From positions 878,001 to 942,000 of the forward strand of contig CALYLW010000134.1 of assembly GCA_944989445.1 (NCBI GenBank): a DNA stretch of 64,000 nucleotides, written 5' to 3'. This DNA is from Ampullaceana balthica (taxonomy: Eukaryota > Mollusca > Gastropoda > Lymnaeidae). Shown here in pieces: positions 12,440 to 24,856 of this stretch. A program made the translations under genes and the position numbers. The notes under the pieces are model-generated. The model was not told the DNA's origin. It saw nothing but the letters and a program-made list of their open reading frames with translations, and ran no database searches. Positions within the stretch are counted from its first letter, which is position 1; every line of letters starts with the position of its first letter.

Positions 12440-12864
12440 TCATTAAACAATATAATTTTCAATGTCACGTCTGTAGTATCTGTCCGTGACGCTACTAATT
12501 TTAAAAAGCAGCGCACCAAATTACTGCACCAATGCATCAAAACGTGTTCAAATTAAATATGCGCTGTAAAAAAATATTATATGACGTCATTGTTTTAGCT
12601 CATATTTTAATTTTGGAAAAGGGAACAATGTAAAAAGAGGATTTGATGATGGTTAATTATAGAATCAAAAAAATAAAGAGGGCGCCGTAGGCGCCCTACA
12701 ACCCCTATTATAAAATACTTTGTGTACATTTCATAAAGTTTAATATTTCGTATTTATCAAACAAGGACAAGTTAGTTGGGATTTTATGCTAAAAAAGTGC
12801 ATTTTTTCAAAATAAATAGATTTCAGCTGAAAACTTCCGTCATTTTTGACGGGTGATACGCTAG
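12440..12864 (+). mobile_element. Helitron-like non-autonomous element (family A), near-complete
   Basis: The 3' end reads CCGTCATTTTTGACGG (a perfect 6-bp stem with a TTTT loop, 12837-12852), then 8 bases, then CTAG at 12861-12864, followed by T. This is the Helitron 3' signature: a hairpin about 10 nt before CTRR, with insertion before T. A minus-strand copy at 31207-32191 ends at the same CTAG, so the boundary is shared. Near the left end, GTCACG and CGTGAC form a second stem (12462-12488). Inside lies a palindrome AGGGCGCC-GTA-GGCGCCCT. The 5' TC end is not certain; the left limit is set by loss of similarity to the other copy. Compared with that copy, about 50 bp between two CTAATTTTAGAAA-like repeats is missing. 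No coding capacity. Confidence 0.65.
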
Positions 12865-15800
12865 TTTTCTCATATTTTCAAATATACTTAAAATCCTAAG
12901 TCCAAAATGAATCAATAGGAAAATAATTTTCTGGAAATTCCCGATCTTGAGTGCGCCTGTGTTAAGTTTGATGAGCCGCATAATGTTTCATGATGACGCA
13001 AGAGACCTTAGATAAATAGACCAATGAAACTGAGAGCGGAGATTGAAAAGGACACACTTGTAAGATTGATGGCCCGGGCGAAGAACGTGTCATCAACTCC
13101 CATCCCAGGAGTCTATCGGTCTGGAATATCATGGCAGGGAGAAAGAGGCGAGAGCCGGCCCTCTTGGAGTAGTAGTAAACGTATTCATTGCTACTCATTC
13201 CGAGGCCACGGTAAACTGGTTAAGAGTCTGTCGCTAAACCAAGAAACACACCGTTGTATGATAGATGGTGAGAGGTCGATTCAGATATATGCTGATTAAA
13301 AATGTTCTTTTTGTTTAGCTACCATACATTGAATGGTTTAAACTGTAGCACATGCACAATTGAAATAGTTATGGCTGAATTCATAATCAAGGGTGGCTTA
13401 CTCTGACAAAGCCGAAAACTGGTGCTATAATTAAATACGAGCTGTGACCCACAGTTGCTAGCAAGTTCATGGTAATAAGAATGAAATAATGAAGTTCATT
13501 CACAGCATCATTTACACCGAACAATGCGTTTATACAGTTTCACAAACAAATGAACACGAAGCAAATCCTTTTGAAATATCTGCAAAAAAGCATGTGTAAA
13601 TGAGCTTATAGGATAACATTAAATTATTTTAGAATTAGTTCAGAACTTGACGCTACCACCTCCTCCTGCATGTCTGCAAGCTCTCTTTGTATTCATTGTT
13701 AAAGAAAAAACATGATGACCAAATAAGAAATGTGTTGTGGACCTTGATCATCGTCTTGAGATTAGTTCTTGTCTAATTCCGATCGAAGAAATTAGAAGAG
13801 AATACGGATTCCATAATTTAGTGAAATCAGACGCCTTGTGGTTAAGATAAAGTTTACCCAATAAGCAGCGAATAGCTCATCTTTCTACTGAGTATGAAGC
13901 TTGCAGTAATTGGCGGTGAATGAAAATATAAAATTATGATGTCATCCTCAAATCGTGCAACTGCTGTAAAGTGATTACCAGCAATGTTCACTTTAAGGAG
14001 TGCGGCTGCGCAGATATTTGAGAGACGCCGCGCGACAGTCCAGAATGCTGTGCAACTTTGCACACGAGTTTTTTTTAAAAACTTTTCACAACGAAACTCG
14101 GAGGTAGCATTGTTATTAGTTGACAATGTTTGATTCGTGTCAAAGCAAGTTAAATGACATCATATGAGTTAGTTCCATCTTGTGTCACGATGTAACATCA
14201 TCTATCAACCTGGGCTCTCCAGAGAATCGCACCACGACACTTGATAACAGAAAACATTTACAGGATTATGTTTAAAAATATCCTCACAGTGAAATGAGTT
14301 GACAAACGTTCAGTTCATAGTTTGTACAGGGCTTCGTCTGATATAAACAAAGCAGACGTGGCGCTAGGAAAACACGAGCCAGAATTAGAGACAGGTTTAA
14401 AAAAAATTATATCCTGCCCAGAATTTAAAAAAAAACGTTCGTAGAAGTAGGGTCAGCTTGACCAATACGTTCACAGAACTGTCTACATATATAGCTAAGA
14501 AACTAAATTTGGTTTCATTTCATTGTGTAACTGTTTGTTGTTGACACTCGTCGTGATTTACAGCAACTAAATGTATTATTATAGCCAATATAGAAGTTGT
14601 AGAAGAAATAAGACAAATAAAATTAACACTAAATTCAAGACACAATTTAATGTCTACAACTGAAAAGAATAATCCTTGAAATTGTTCTTTCTTAACAAAC
14701 CTGCTGGTACACTCTACAAACTCTACGACATTGTGAGAGTAGCTTACGGGAATAATGGTTAATACTAAAACAATATAGACATTTGGTGATTAAATTATAT
14801 CTTGCTCTGTTCCATTAATATTGTAAAATGTTATGGGTTTATTAAACATCTTTTAATAATTTATTTTAAAAGTTATTAGGATATATGTGTAAAAGATATT
14901 TTTGACTCGATGTAAAGCACACATGATAAAGTGTTCCTTATGCACTTAATAAAAATTCACATTATATTGCTTTCAAGAAATTTTGTTTAGCATGGACAAC
15001 GCACGCATCGTTGTACTTAAATATAAACTTATTATTATTCGTTACATTAGATAACCACTGTAAAGCATTTCTTAATACAACCGTATCACTCGTTAGGATG
15101 TTGTCTAGAAGTCGTTTGAGAAGCTCTGATCTGTACCCGTAGGATCAAAGATTAAAACTCGCCAGAATTATCAAGTGAAGCTGTAATCCTGAATTCATTA
15201 ACGTTATTTCCCAGGGCAAGTCTCTCTGTTTCATCCACGAATATCAAAAAATCGCAAACAGATGGCGTTAATACAGGGACTTAACCCTGTCGTCACACTA
15301 GACATGCTGGTTATTTCCCTTATTAAATTAGTCTGGGTGAGTTGCAGTGTAACCGTTTCTGGGCGCAGGCTGGATTTTTAAACACGACTTAATTTAACTC
15401 ACTAGCGGGATCATACCTTCGATATAAATATAGAGAAATTATATTGGGTAAAAAAATGTGAAAACATTATGGATTTATTGACAAGTATGCCTAATATTGT
15501 TTTAGAAAGAAAGGCTATTCCATTGAGTGGCATGCATCAAGACAGCACATCGTTTCGTCATATCGCCATACCAAATTATTCATCTTATCAGCTTGCATAC
15601 GTTTCATTCACACGATGAATTTTTAATTTGAATGTGATGTTGTATTTTAAGCCTGCTCTACATTAAAAAAAAAGATACATCGACATTTCTTTAAGGATGT
15701 GAAGCTAGTCTTAGGCTAACTACATACGACTTAGTTGTACAGTAAAGTTATTTTTTAAAATAGACGTATGCCGTCACCATGGTATTCTCACAATATTTCA

Positions 15801-16445
15801 GAGATTATAAAAGGGGGGGGGGACTAACCAAGTCTGGTCTTTGGCTGACGACAGCTCGTATTTTTATAGGGTACATGTTTAGAAGAATACGGATATATTA
15901 AATGTTAAATGTATATATATTTATAACAGTTATGCATTTTAATCATTAAACTTAAAGTAATCTTTATTCCGCAATTGCCAATGACCATGGTCAAGTTCTA
16001 ACCAATTCATCAGAAACGTTACAGAAATCCCCAGGGGAAGTTAGCTCCAAAAGGCAGCACAAAGATGTCACAAAAATGTGCTGGCAGGATAATTAATGAT
16101 AATTGAACGTCTTGGTTTGTTTTAACACACTCTTTCAATAACATCAATCTGTTGTGACGAGGTCACATGACATGACATCTGTCACGTCCTTTGGCGCTAT
16201 ACCATGTCATCCTCATGAGGTTCGAAGATACTTTGATGTCATTCAGACGAACAATAAATCTTACATCAAATAGAAATTGATGACGTCAGATTGTCCCTAG
16301 TCGTTTGTCATTGTTTGTTGAAGGCGGGGAGAGATACGCCGCTGATGACATTGAAATGCTTATAAATTGTTGAGATTGCAGTCATATTGTGTTGATGGAA
16401 TCAATCAAACAGGATTTGAGTAAGTCTAAAACATCACATTAACAA
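12865..16445. other. Unique AT-rich DNA, no gene seen
   Basis: About 3.6 kb with no array or recognisable element. Frames at 13024-13299 and 13854-14126 are under 95 codons and show no motif, signal peptide or repeat. G-run at 15810-15818. Confidence 0.5.
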
Positions 16446-16558
16446 AACAAGGATAGAAGCCTTCATCAAGAACAAATAACAACAAAAAAAAACGATAGAA
16501 GCCTTCATCAAGAACAAATAACAAAACAACGAAAGAAGCCTTAATCAAGAACAAATGA
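16446..16558. repeat. Three imperfect tandem copies, about 40-50 bp
   Basis: GATAGAAGCCTTCATCAAGA followed by ACAAATAACA occurs twice, and a third diverged copy reads GAAAGAAGCCTTAATCAAGA. Spacing differs by A-rich indels. Confidence 0.85.
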
Positions 16559-16740
16559 AAATCAGGTCATATTAAAAGACAACAAACTTAGATGTGATAC
16601 AAAAATATAATCAGAGATAAATCAGAAATAAAACAACATTGAAAGATTTATAAAGGCAAAAAGAGAAAAAAATAGGGGTAGGTTACTGATGGTAGATGCA
16701 GGTGAGTGCCCGTGATGCTGGTGGCTACCGAGCTCGGACT

Positions 16741-16850
16741 TAAACATTGTGTATGTGAGATTGTGTGTGTGTCAGTGTGTGTGTTTGTCAGTGGGAGTGT
16801 AAGAGTGTGAGTGAGAGTTTGTGTGTGTGAGTGTGTGTGAGAGTTTGTGT

Positions 16851-16882
<32 letters not shown>

Positions 16883-16962
16883 CAGTGGGAGTGTAAGAGT
16901 GTGTGTGAGAGTTTGTATGTGTATGTGTTTTTATGTGTGAGTGTCTGTGTGGGGGGGGGGTA
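16741..16962. repeat. (GT)n-rich low-complexity tract
   Basis: Interrupted GTGTGT runs with GTGAGAG, GTGGGAGTGTAAGAGT blocks duplicated inside the tract, ending in a G-run at 16951-16960. Possible Z-DNA-forming sequence. Confidence 0.9.
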
Positions 16963-17306
16963 GGAGGGATGCAGTCACAATTATTACCACCTTATGAAAT
17001 TCAACACAAAATTCAGATTTGATAATATAATTACATGGGGCCACAATGATCTTTTACAGAAGATAAATGTCTTGGTATCAGTTTTCTTTGGATTGCTTCC
17101 AACGATTCCATAGTTAATAAGATCAGACAAAAATCTCTTTATAATTTTAGCTTCTGTTTATGCTGATGAATTTCGCCCACACTAAGAACTATACGTTGAA
17201 ACGTCTCAAGCACTTAACTCAAATAATGGATTTTGTTATATATATTCTTTGATACTTTCAGAACATTAAAAAAAGGTTAAAATCACTGGTTGAAACTTAA
17301 TCTTAA
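16963..17306. other. Unique spacer
   Basis: No gene or repeat recognised. Confidence 0.4.
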
Positions 17307-17594
17307 ACACAGCCGGTCACAAGACTAAGTACACAGCCGGTCACAAGACTAAGTACACAGCCGGTCACAAGACTAAGTACACAGCCGGTCACAAGACTAA
17401 GTACACAGCCGGTCACAAGAGGAGGTACACAGCCGGTCACTAGACTAAGTACACAGCCGGTCACAAGACTAAGTACACAGCCGGTCACTAGACTAAGTAC
17501 ACAGCCGGTCACTAGACTAAGTACACAGCCGGTCACAAGACTAAGTACACAGCCGGTCACAAGACTAAGTACACAGCCGGTCACAAGACTAAGT
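17307..17594. repeat. 24-bp minisatellite, 12 copies
   Basis: Twelve exact-length 24-bp units begin ACACAGCCGGTCACAAGACT. Variants are CACTAGACT (three units) and one CACAAGAGGAGGT unit. The 8-residue minus frame at 17303-17584 is incidental. Confidence 0.95.
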
Positions 17595-19804
17595 ACAAGA
17601 TTTCTACATGCTAGGAAAAAAACATTGATTGGATAGGTCTAAGAGCATTCAAATTAACGCCATTTTTAAGGGTATGCTAAAGTGTTCGCAGATTTCAACC
17701 TCATGTTTGACACTTGACAGAAAAGACTGGGTCTACTTTTTATGTTATATGACTTCAAATGATGATGAAAATAGATTCGAGGTGTTAGATTTTGATTGTT
17801 GCTTGATATCACTATCTTTTTAATGAAGTGGATCCTTTCCATTTATGATAGCTGAAATTAAAAGATGGTGATATGTGGAAAGTATTTTTGAGCTTGTAAT
17901 AAAAATCCGTAATTCTAAATATCATTATCATAATTTGTTAAAATATTGACATCTATCGTATTTTTTACAAGTAAAATTTTGGATATATAACAAGCCTCAT
18001 GAAAATTAGAATATTTTATTTTTCTGCTTGGTATATAAAACGTTGTTGTTGTTTTTTTTGAAAGTTATAAAATTCTTTTTAGAATTAGAATGAATAAAAA
18101 ATGTGAGTTCATGTTAATCGGACATGGTCCGAGGCAAGTTTTCTTTTTCAAAGATTATATTTTAATCAATTCTTCATAGCTTAAGATAAATTTTATAATG
18201 TTAACCTGCATATTAGACTCACAAACCATAAAACGTACACCCTTTAAAGAAATCTTCAGAGAATCAGTCTGGGAAAGTTAAAACATCTTGTGAATATGCC
18301 ACCACCATTAAGAGCCGTGATGCTGCCATAAGAAGCATGTGTTACGACTCTGAACATTGTTTGTCTAATCATCTTACGGTGTGTGCTGCAAACGCGATAT
18401 TGATTAAATGCCTCACAAAATCAAATCTTCGAACAACCTTTCCAGCATGAAATTAATGTAAATATATTTAATGGAAATTCGTTTGAATTTCCAGACTAAA
18501 TAATTTTATTTCATTCTTACGTCTGGCGGTGCAGACGTACTGGAGTTGGACGAATTGTCATCATTTTCCGTAATACACATTTGTTATATAGCACACGAGA
18601 CATAGCGTGACTCTTCATAATAGGTCCTACACGCCGAACATCGTTGACATAATTCAATGTTTAGTACGATGGACAAGAGTAGTCCTCCCTTTAAATTTTT
18701 CAAAAGTTTTTATCACGATTTCTGATAGTTCCACGCATGCATCTTCTCTTTTAATGTGAAAGACAAATCTTTGATGGAGTCATATTTTTGTGTGGAGATA
18801 TGTTAAATGTTTTGAAAACTCATAGCTGAGTCAACTTTTTAATTTTTGTGCATGTTTCATTTGGAAATCGTCTTTAATTTGATTTTAAAAAGTGACTTCT
18901 TGAAATCAGAAGTTATTCCCCATAACAAATCACATCGAATCATATCGTCTTTTCGAACTCAGTGGTTTCAGGGGCAAAATAATATTTTAATCTGGATAAC
19001 CAAATACATTATTATAGAAATCTTTAAGTTCTGAATAGAATCTTCCAGAACATCCCACATGTTTCTAAGGAACGATGGATGATCTTTTTTTACCAGACAG
19101 GTATTCAAAATATCTCTCCTCAACTACGCTTAAATAGACATAACAACGATTAGCATTTGTTTTGATATCACCCCCGGACAACTTTTTTTTTCCTTTTGAC
19201 ATTTAAAAGGTCATTGAGCTAAGCATATGGTAGAGATTTGTGTAAGTGTTCATAAAGATGGAGGCAAGTTTGAAGGTGATTTTTTTAAATGTTCGGGTTA
19301 GGGTTAGGATCTATTGAAAATAAATTCCTCTTGGTTTGCAGGTTCGTCTTTTCAGAAAACAAAATTTGTGGATATATAACTTTTAATTTCGTCTACATTT
19401 AATTATATTAAATTCGCTACACCTACGTGATTGCATTGGTAATGTATAGTTAAGTTACCGTGTCGACATATGACATGGAAACAAAACTCTGTCTATGTCA
19501 ACACAAGATTTGGTTTAACATATACAAGATTTCTTAAATACCCACACACGAAAAGAAAATAAGATATGGTGCAGACTGTGGAATTTGAGCAGGAGGCTAA
19601 AGAGTGGGGGGGGGGCGGGAGGAGAAATCAATAGTCAATGGACAGTGCTGACAGTGATGCCACTCATGATTTAGGAAATGTGGTTGTGAGTGGGAGCGGA
19701 AATTACTAGAGTTGGGGAGACAAAAATAATATGGTGGTGGTGTAGACAACTTGTCACACGTGTTGTAATCTCTTGTCATTTCTCAAAGACATCAAGGAGT
19801 GGTA
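17595..19804. other. Unique AT-rich DNA
   Basis: No gene is recognisable. A short GGGTTAGGGTTAGG (19295-19308) matches 2.3 units of the TTAGGG telomere motif. Frames at 17629-17823 and 18846-19034 lack motifs. Confidence 0.5.
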
Positions 19805-20007
19805 GGATTGGGAGACGGAGTGATTGTGAATAAGGATGATTGGGAGCCGAGATGATTGGGAGTCGAGATGATTGGGAGATGAGATGTTTGTGAGATGAGA
19901 TGATTGGGAGATGAGATGATTGGGAGATGAGATGATTGGGAGATGAGATGATTGGGATTCGGGATGATTGGGATTCGAGATGATTGGGAGTCGAGATAAT
20001 TTGGAGG
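19805..20007. repeat. 16-bp minisatellite, about 12 copies
   Basis: The consensus is GATGATTGGGAGATGA. Central units (19905-19955) are exact; the flanks carry GAGCCGA, GAGTCGA and GGATTCG variants. Confidence 0.9.
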
Positions 20008-20091
20008 TGTAATAAAGTGTAATGGTGTATGGATTGTTATATAAGGGCATAACTTTTGTCCAGGGACAATCGAGTCAGAACCTTTCTGACT

Positions 20092-20222
20092 GATATCATG
20101 ACTGCAATATCAATAACTGTATTATCAATAACTGTAATATCAATACTGTAATATCAATAGCTATAATATCAGTAACTGTAATATCAATAAATGTGACATC
20201 AATAACTTTAATATAATAAATG
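20092..20222. repeat. 15-16-bp minisatellite, about 8 copies
   Basis: AATATCAATAACTGT repeats with frequent substitutions and one shortened unit (ATCAATACTGT). It decays into AT-rich sequence at the right. Confidence 0.85.
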
Positions 20223-20290
20223 TAAAAAAAAGATTTAGCAGTGTAAATTTATTGTGTGGCAGTGTAAAAAACATTTTGGGGCATGCAGCT

Positions 20291-20792
20291 TAAAAACATT
20301 GCGTGGAAGTGAACACCATTGTGTGGAAGTGAACACCATTGTGTTGCAGTGAACACCATTGTGTTGCAGTGAACACCATTGTCTTGAAGTGAACACCATT
20401 GCGTGGAAGTGAACACCATTGTGTGGAAGTGAACACCATTGTGTGGAAGTGAACACCATTGTGTGGAAGTGAACACCATTGTGTTGCAGTGAACACCATT
20501 GTCTTGAAGTGAACACCATTGCGTGGAAGTGAACACCATTGTGTGGAAGTGAACACCATTGTGTGGAAGTGAACACCATTGTGTTGCAGTGAACACCATT
20601 GCGTAGAAGTGAACACCATTGTGTTGCAGGGAACACCATTGTGTTGAAGTGAACACCATTGTGTTGCAGTGGACACCATTGTGTTGAAGTGAACACCATT
20701 GTGTTGCAGTGAACACTATTGTGTTGAAGTGAACACCATTGTGTTGCAGTGAACACCATTGTGTTGAAGTGAACACCATTGTGTTGCAGTGT
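20291..20792. repeat. 20-bp minisatellite, 25 copies, with higher-order blocks
   Basis: Every unit is a variable 10-mer plus GAACACCATT. The variable parts are GCGTGGAAGT, GTGTGGAAGT, GTGTTGCAGT, GTCTTGAAGT and GTGTTGAAGT. Order is not random. Blocks opening with GCGTGG and closing with GTCTTG recur as a 5-mer (20301-20400) and a 6-mer (20401-20520), and a third block starts at 20521. From about 20620 the array alternates GTGTTGCAGT/GTGTTGAAGT as a 40-bp dimer. There are no indels. Long minus frames are incidental. Confidence 0.95.
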
Positions 20793-21644
20793 TAAAATAA
20801 ATGTTTGCTTGCAACGCCACTGATTTAAAGTAATGACCCCACAACTTTTATTTGACAAAAAAAATAATAAAAATAAATTCTTTCGATAAATGGTTTCTAT
20901 GCGAATGATGTTATGTTACTATGACAACCAAAGTGATATGAAGTTAGCTGTACGAGAGGTTGTCATTCGCCGTTATATATATGTTAATATATTAGCACAC
21001 ACATTTTAAGAATGCTATTGCTCGGTTAAAAATATTGTATAAACAAACCATTTCCCATCTTTGTGTTAAAACCCAACACGACCTCCAGTCATCATATTTC
21101 CACCCTCGACTTCTAAGGATTATGTCCGATAAAAACAGGATTTTCTGCTGTCAGCTACAGAATGGATTTTCTCGTTGCACTCTACGGTCATCGTCGGTGC
21201 TATGATTTGGTTTCTGTACTTCCGCTGACACGTGCCTCGCCTCTCAGATATACATTTCATTAGCACCACGCCTCGCGCCACATAACAAGATGGCTTCTAG
21301 TGCTTCACAAATATATTTCCTAAAGCTTCAAAAAGATCTAGGCTATACCGCTTTCAAAGGTTGCACAATTATTGTGTGTGCATAAATCTACATTTCTTGT
21401 ATGGGGGAATCGCGACGAACAAAATCGCCAACCCCCACCCTGGTCTAATGTAAGAGAACTCAGGATTACACGAAACTGTATGTAGGCGACGTAAGGAAGA
21501 ACGAGATAACAGAGGAGCTCTTGTCAATGACGTAATTGTGGATTTAGCGTGTAGACGTGGCGCTTGTATGCACGTTAATCGGGGGACATAATCCAATGAG
21601 AATATGAGAAGCTAGGATATCTTGAGTGTAGAATGGCTGAGAGA
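20793..21644. other. Unique DNA, no gene seen
   Basis: No repeat or family-like frame. The 75-codon minus frame at 21369-21596 shows no motif. Confidence 0.45.
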
Positions 21645-21755
21645 AGAGTGTCTATGTAAAGTATGTCTGAGTGAAGGATGTCTGTTTGAAGAGTGTCTAT
21701 GTAAAGTATGTCTGAGTGAAGGATGTCTGTTTGAAGAATGTCTGAGTAAAGAATG
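21645..21755. repeat. 45-bp duplication built of ~15-bp subunits
   Basis: Two 45-bp copies begin GAGTGTCTATGTAAAGTATG and continue TCTGAGTGAAGGATGTC. Each is made of three related 15-mers of the form (G/A)TGTCTG-GT-AA. A decaying third copy follows. Confidence 0.85.
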
Positions 21756-21925
21756 TTTGACTTCACTACTGACCTCACAGTTGCTGTCACCATGAACCTC
21801 ACGGTGAGTCTCACTATTGACCGACCTCACTGTTGGTTTCAATATTCACTCCATTTTTAATCCCACAATTGGATTCCAGGTTAGCAAGATGTCTGACACC
21901 GAACCAGAAACATTGGTTTATTTTT

Positions 21926-22428
21926 AAATCCTGTATATTAACTCGTGGTGTCTGCTTGCTTGTGCAGAGGGGCGGGTGGTGCCGAAAAAACTTTGGATCA
22001 ATTTTTAACCCACTTCCTCGTAAGCTAGCGAGCTGAAATGTTGCAGGCAGACTCATGCCGATGATAAAAATGATGTATAAAAATTTTAGATAAATCAAAT
22101 GTACCATAATTAAATTAATGAATTTTTAGATTATTTTAATTATGTCTATGTAACATGTTAAATTTTTTTGCTATAGTGTCGTGGTGCATATTATATTGAA
22201 CGACCTTTTTAATACTTTCCTGTTGCGCGATTCGGTGTGTATTATATGGACCATAATTTTTTAAAAATATATTCCCGATCGGTGCGCATTACATTAAACA
22301 TGTTTTAATAGCCATAACTAAAATTTTGTATTTTTGTATTGTCTTGCGCTGCGTATTATAATGAACATTCTTTTAGTTATATCTCCTATATAAAGGATTT
22401 ATAGTCAAAAACCTGTTTTTAACGGATT
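21926..22428 (+). mobile_element. Family B element (Helentron/HINE-like), copy 1
   Basis: It starts AAATCCTGTATATTAACTCG and ends with ATATAAAGGATTTATAGTC, then AAAAACCTGTTTTT and ACGG. The two ends carry subterminal inverted repeats (AAATCC-TATAT / ATATAAAGGATTT) and the 3' end a small AAAAAC/GTTTTT hairpin. Inside, several loosely repeated blocks contain GTGCGTATTATATTGAAC-like sequence. No coding frame. The classification rests on subterminal repeats plus 3' hairpin, features described for Helentron-derived non-autonomous elements; the family itself is not named with confidence. Confidence 0.6.
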
Positions 22429-22440
22429 AAAAATTTTAAA

Positions 22441-22984
22441 TTGCCGAAAGAACTTTGGATCAATTTTTAACCGACTTCCCCGTATGCTAGCGAGCTGAAA
22501 TTTTGCAGTCAGACTCGTGTCGACGATAAAAATGATATATTATTTTAAGATCGATCGAATGTACTGAGATTAATTTAATTAATTTTTAGATTATATCTAT
22601 GTGTTTCTATGTAGCATGATAATTTTTTTGCTAGTGTCGCGGTGCGTATTATATAAAACAACCTTTTAATACTATTCTGTCGCGCGGTGATGTGCGTATT
22701 ATATTGACGATACTTTTGTAAATTATATTCTTGATCTGTAAAATGCAAATGCTAGTAATTGCTAGTCTGTCTCGCGGTGCGCACTATATTAAACATGTTT
22801 TTATAAACCTTTTCCCGTGAACAAATCGAACTGAAATTTAGCAGGCAGACTGTAGTAGTTTTTAAAAAATATAAATCCTTTATATATTTGAGAAATAACT
22901 AAAATTTTCGATGTTTGAATTTGAGTTATGGCTCGTATATAAAGGATTTATAGTAAAAAACTTTGTTTTTTACGGGTTTTTAAA
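22441..22984 (+). mobile_element. Family B element, 5'-truncated copy 2 in tandem
   Basis: Picks up at TTGCCGAAAGAACTTTGGAT, the internal part of copy 1, without the AAATCC 5' end. It runs to GTATATAAAGGATTTATAGT, then AAAAAACTTTGTTTTTTACGGG. It lies 12 bp after copy 1, in the same orientation. An extra internal AAATCCTTTATAT (about 22875) suggests a further recombined end inside. Confidence 0.55.
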
Positions 22985-23957
22985 AATAAAATATTATGAT
23001 TACATTTCAAATCTTGATTTAGTATTAGTAAACATGAGCAAACAATTAGAGAAGGTCGCAGTCATTTTCTGGACAAAACAAATTGTGTTCGAAATTCTGT
23101 AACTAAGCCTTCTTTAAAAAGCTCATTCAACACCAGCGTATTTGTAATTTTTTAAAAATGCATTTACATTTAAACTGATACCAAATCGGCTTTTAAGTAC
23201 ATCAGTTCAATTAGTGTGTAGTCTTGTGCATAGTATTATGACTGTTCGGACAAGAGAGAATGCATATATGTGTAATTTTGAGTGAAAGTTATTATTGTAC
23301 CGATGGCTGAGGCGGCACACATGTGCCATCTATGTGATGTTATTACCGTACCAATAGGAGAGACGACCTTGTCAAAGTCAAACATTAATCCACCCGAATA
23401 CTTACAATGCAGTTATTAAGTAGCACCAAGGGACTTTTTGTCTTTCCTGAATATAAACATAAAATTAAACAAGACAAAAGAGTGGGAAATGAAAAAAACA
23501 ACAAATTCGTGACGTCAGATGACATTGTTTTAATGGAATGAAATCTAAAACGAGGTCGCATAAGTAGTGGGTTTTATATTTTGTGCTTAATAGTGGAGAT
23601 CGTAGATTTGATTTTTTAATTTTAAACAGAGAATTACAAGTGATCCTCTAATCTGTAATGTTTCTATTTTTTGTGGAGGAAATCTTATCTTCCCTGGGAT
23701 TTTGATGGTAAAATGTGGTGTAACAAGGAAACGTCATTGATGTTGCTAAAAACACCCCCAGCTGATGAGATTTATCCCCCTTGCTTCCGAGTGAAGGACA
23801 AAGTATCCAATAAAATCACCTGGCCATGACGTAATGATGCTAGACTCCCCAGGGGACTTGACGGCTCATGTTAGATAAGGGAGGTAAGGAGAACACAAAG
23901 ACGCGAACATGACCAAAGCGGAGAGTTTCCTCTTCTAGAATAAAACTAAGTTTGAGC
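22985..23957. other. Unique DNA
   Basis: No gene or repeat recognised in about 1 kb. Confidence 0.45.
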
Positions 23958-24797
23958 GTTGTCTGAGATCTAGATTGGACGGGGCCACGAGTTGTCTGAG
24001 ATCTAGATTGGACGGGGCCACGAGTTGTCTGAGATCTAGATTGGACGGGGCCACGAGTTGTCTGAGATCTAGATTAGACGGGGCCACGAGTTGTCTGAGA
24101 TCTAGATTGGACGGGGCCACGAGTTGTCTGAGATCTAGATTGGACGGGCCACGAATTGTCTGAGATCTAGATTGGACGGTCCACGAGTTGTCTGAGATCT
24201 AGATTGGACGGGGCCACGAGTTGTCTGAGATCTAGATTGGACGGGGCCACGAGTTGTCTGAGATCTAGATTGGACGGGGCCACGAGTTGTCTGAGATCTA
24301 GATTGGACGGGGCCACGAGTTGTCTGAGATCTAGATTGGACGGACCACGATTTGTCTGAGATCTAGATTGGACGGGCCACTAGTTGTCTGAGATCTAGAT
24401 TGGACGGGGCCACGAGTTGTCTGAGATCTAGATTGGACGGGGCCACGAGTTGTCTGAGATCTAGATTGGACGGGGCCACGAGTTGTCTGAGATCTAGATT
24501 GGACGGGGCCACGAGTTGTCTGAGATCTAGATTGGACGGGGCCACGAGTTGTCTGAGATCTAGATTGGACGGTGCCACGAGTTGTCTGAGATCTAGATTG
24601 GACGGGGCCACGAGTTTGTGAGATATAGATTGGACGGGGCCACGAGTTTGTGAGATCTAGATTGAGCGGGGCCACGAGTTGTCTGAGATCTAGATTGGAA
24701 GGGGCCACGAGTTTGTGAGATCTAGATTGGACGGGGCCACGGGTTTGTGAGATCTAGATTGGACGGGGCCGCGAGTTGCCTGAGATCTAGATTGGAC
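23958..24797. repeat. 33-bp minisatellite, about 25 copies
   Basis: Units start GTTGTCTGAGATCTAGATTG and end GACGGGGCCACGA. Each contains overlapping BglII and XbaI sites (AGATCTAGA). Most units are identical. Variants lose one or two G of GGGG, or two bases of TTGTCTGAG (TTTGTGAG, clustered at the right end). Unit length is a multiple of three, so 11-residue frames open on both strands. The array ends directly against family B sequence at 24798. Confidence 0.95.
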
Positions 24798-24856
24798 CGC
24801 CGTCTCTCTCTGTCTCTCTGTCTGTCGTTCGTTGTCGGGCGGGCGGAAAAACAAAA
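24798..24856 (+). mobile_element. Fragment of family B 5' region, plus orientation
   Basis: GCCGTCTCTCTCTGTCTCTC then GGGCGGGCGGAAAAACAAAAG matches the 5' part of the B copies read forward (compare 48613-48655), but AAATCCCTTATATTAAC is missing. It is fused to the 3' end of a minus-strand copy at about 24857, giving an inversion junction. Confidence 0.55.

Noticed and set aside
19295..19308. GGGTTAGGGTTAGG as interstitial telomere repeat
   Set aside because: Only 2.3 units; too short to separate from chance in AT/G-rich DNA.
20235..20858. 207-codon minus frame with HNGVHFNTMVF-like repeats
   Set aside because: A 20-bp unit read through three phases. Unit variants are not codon-structured.
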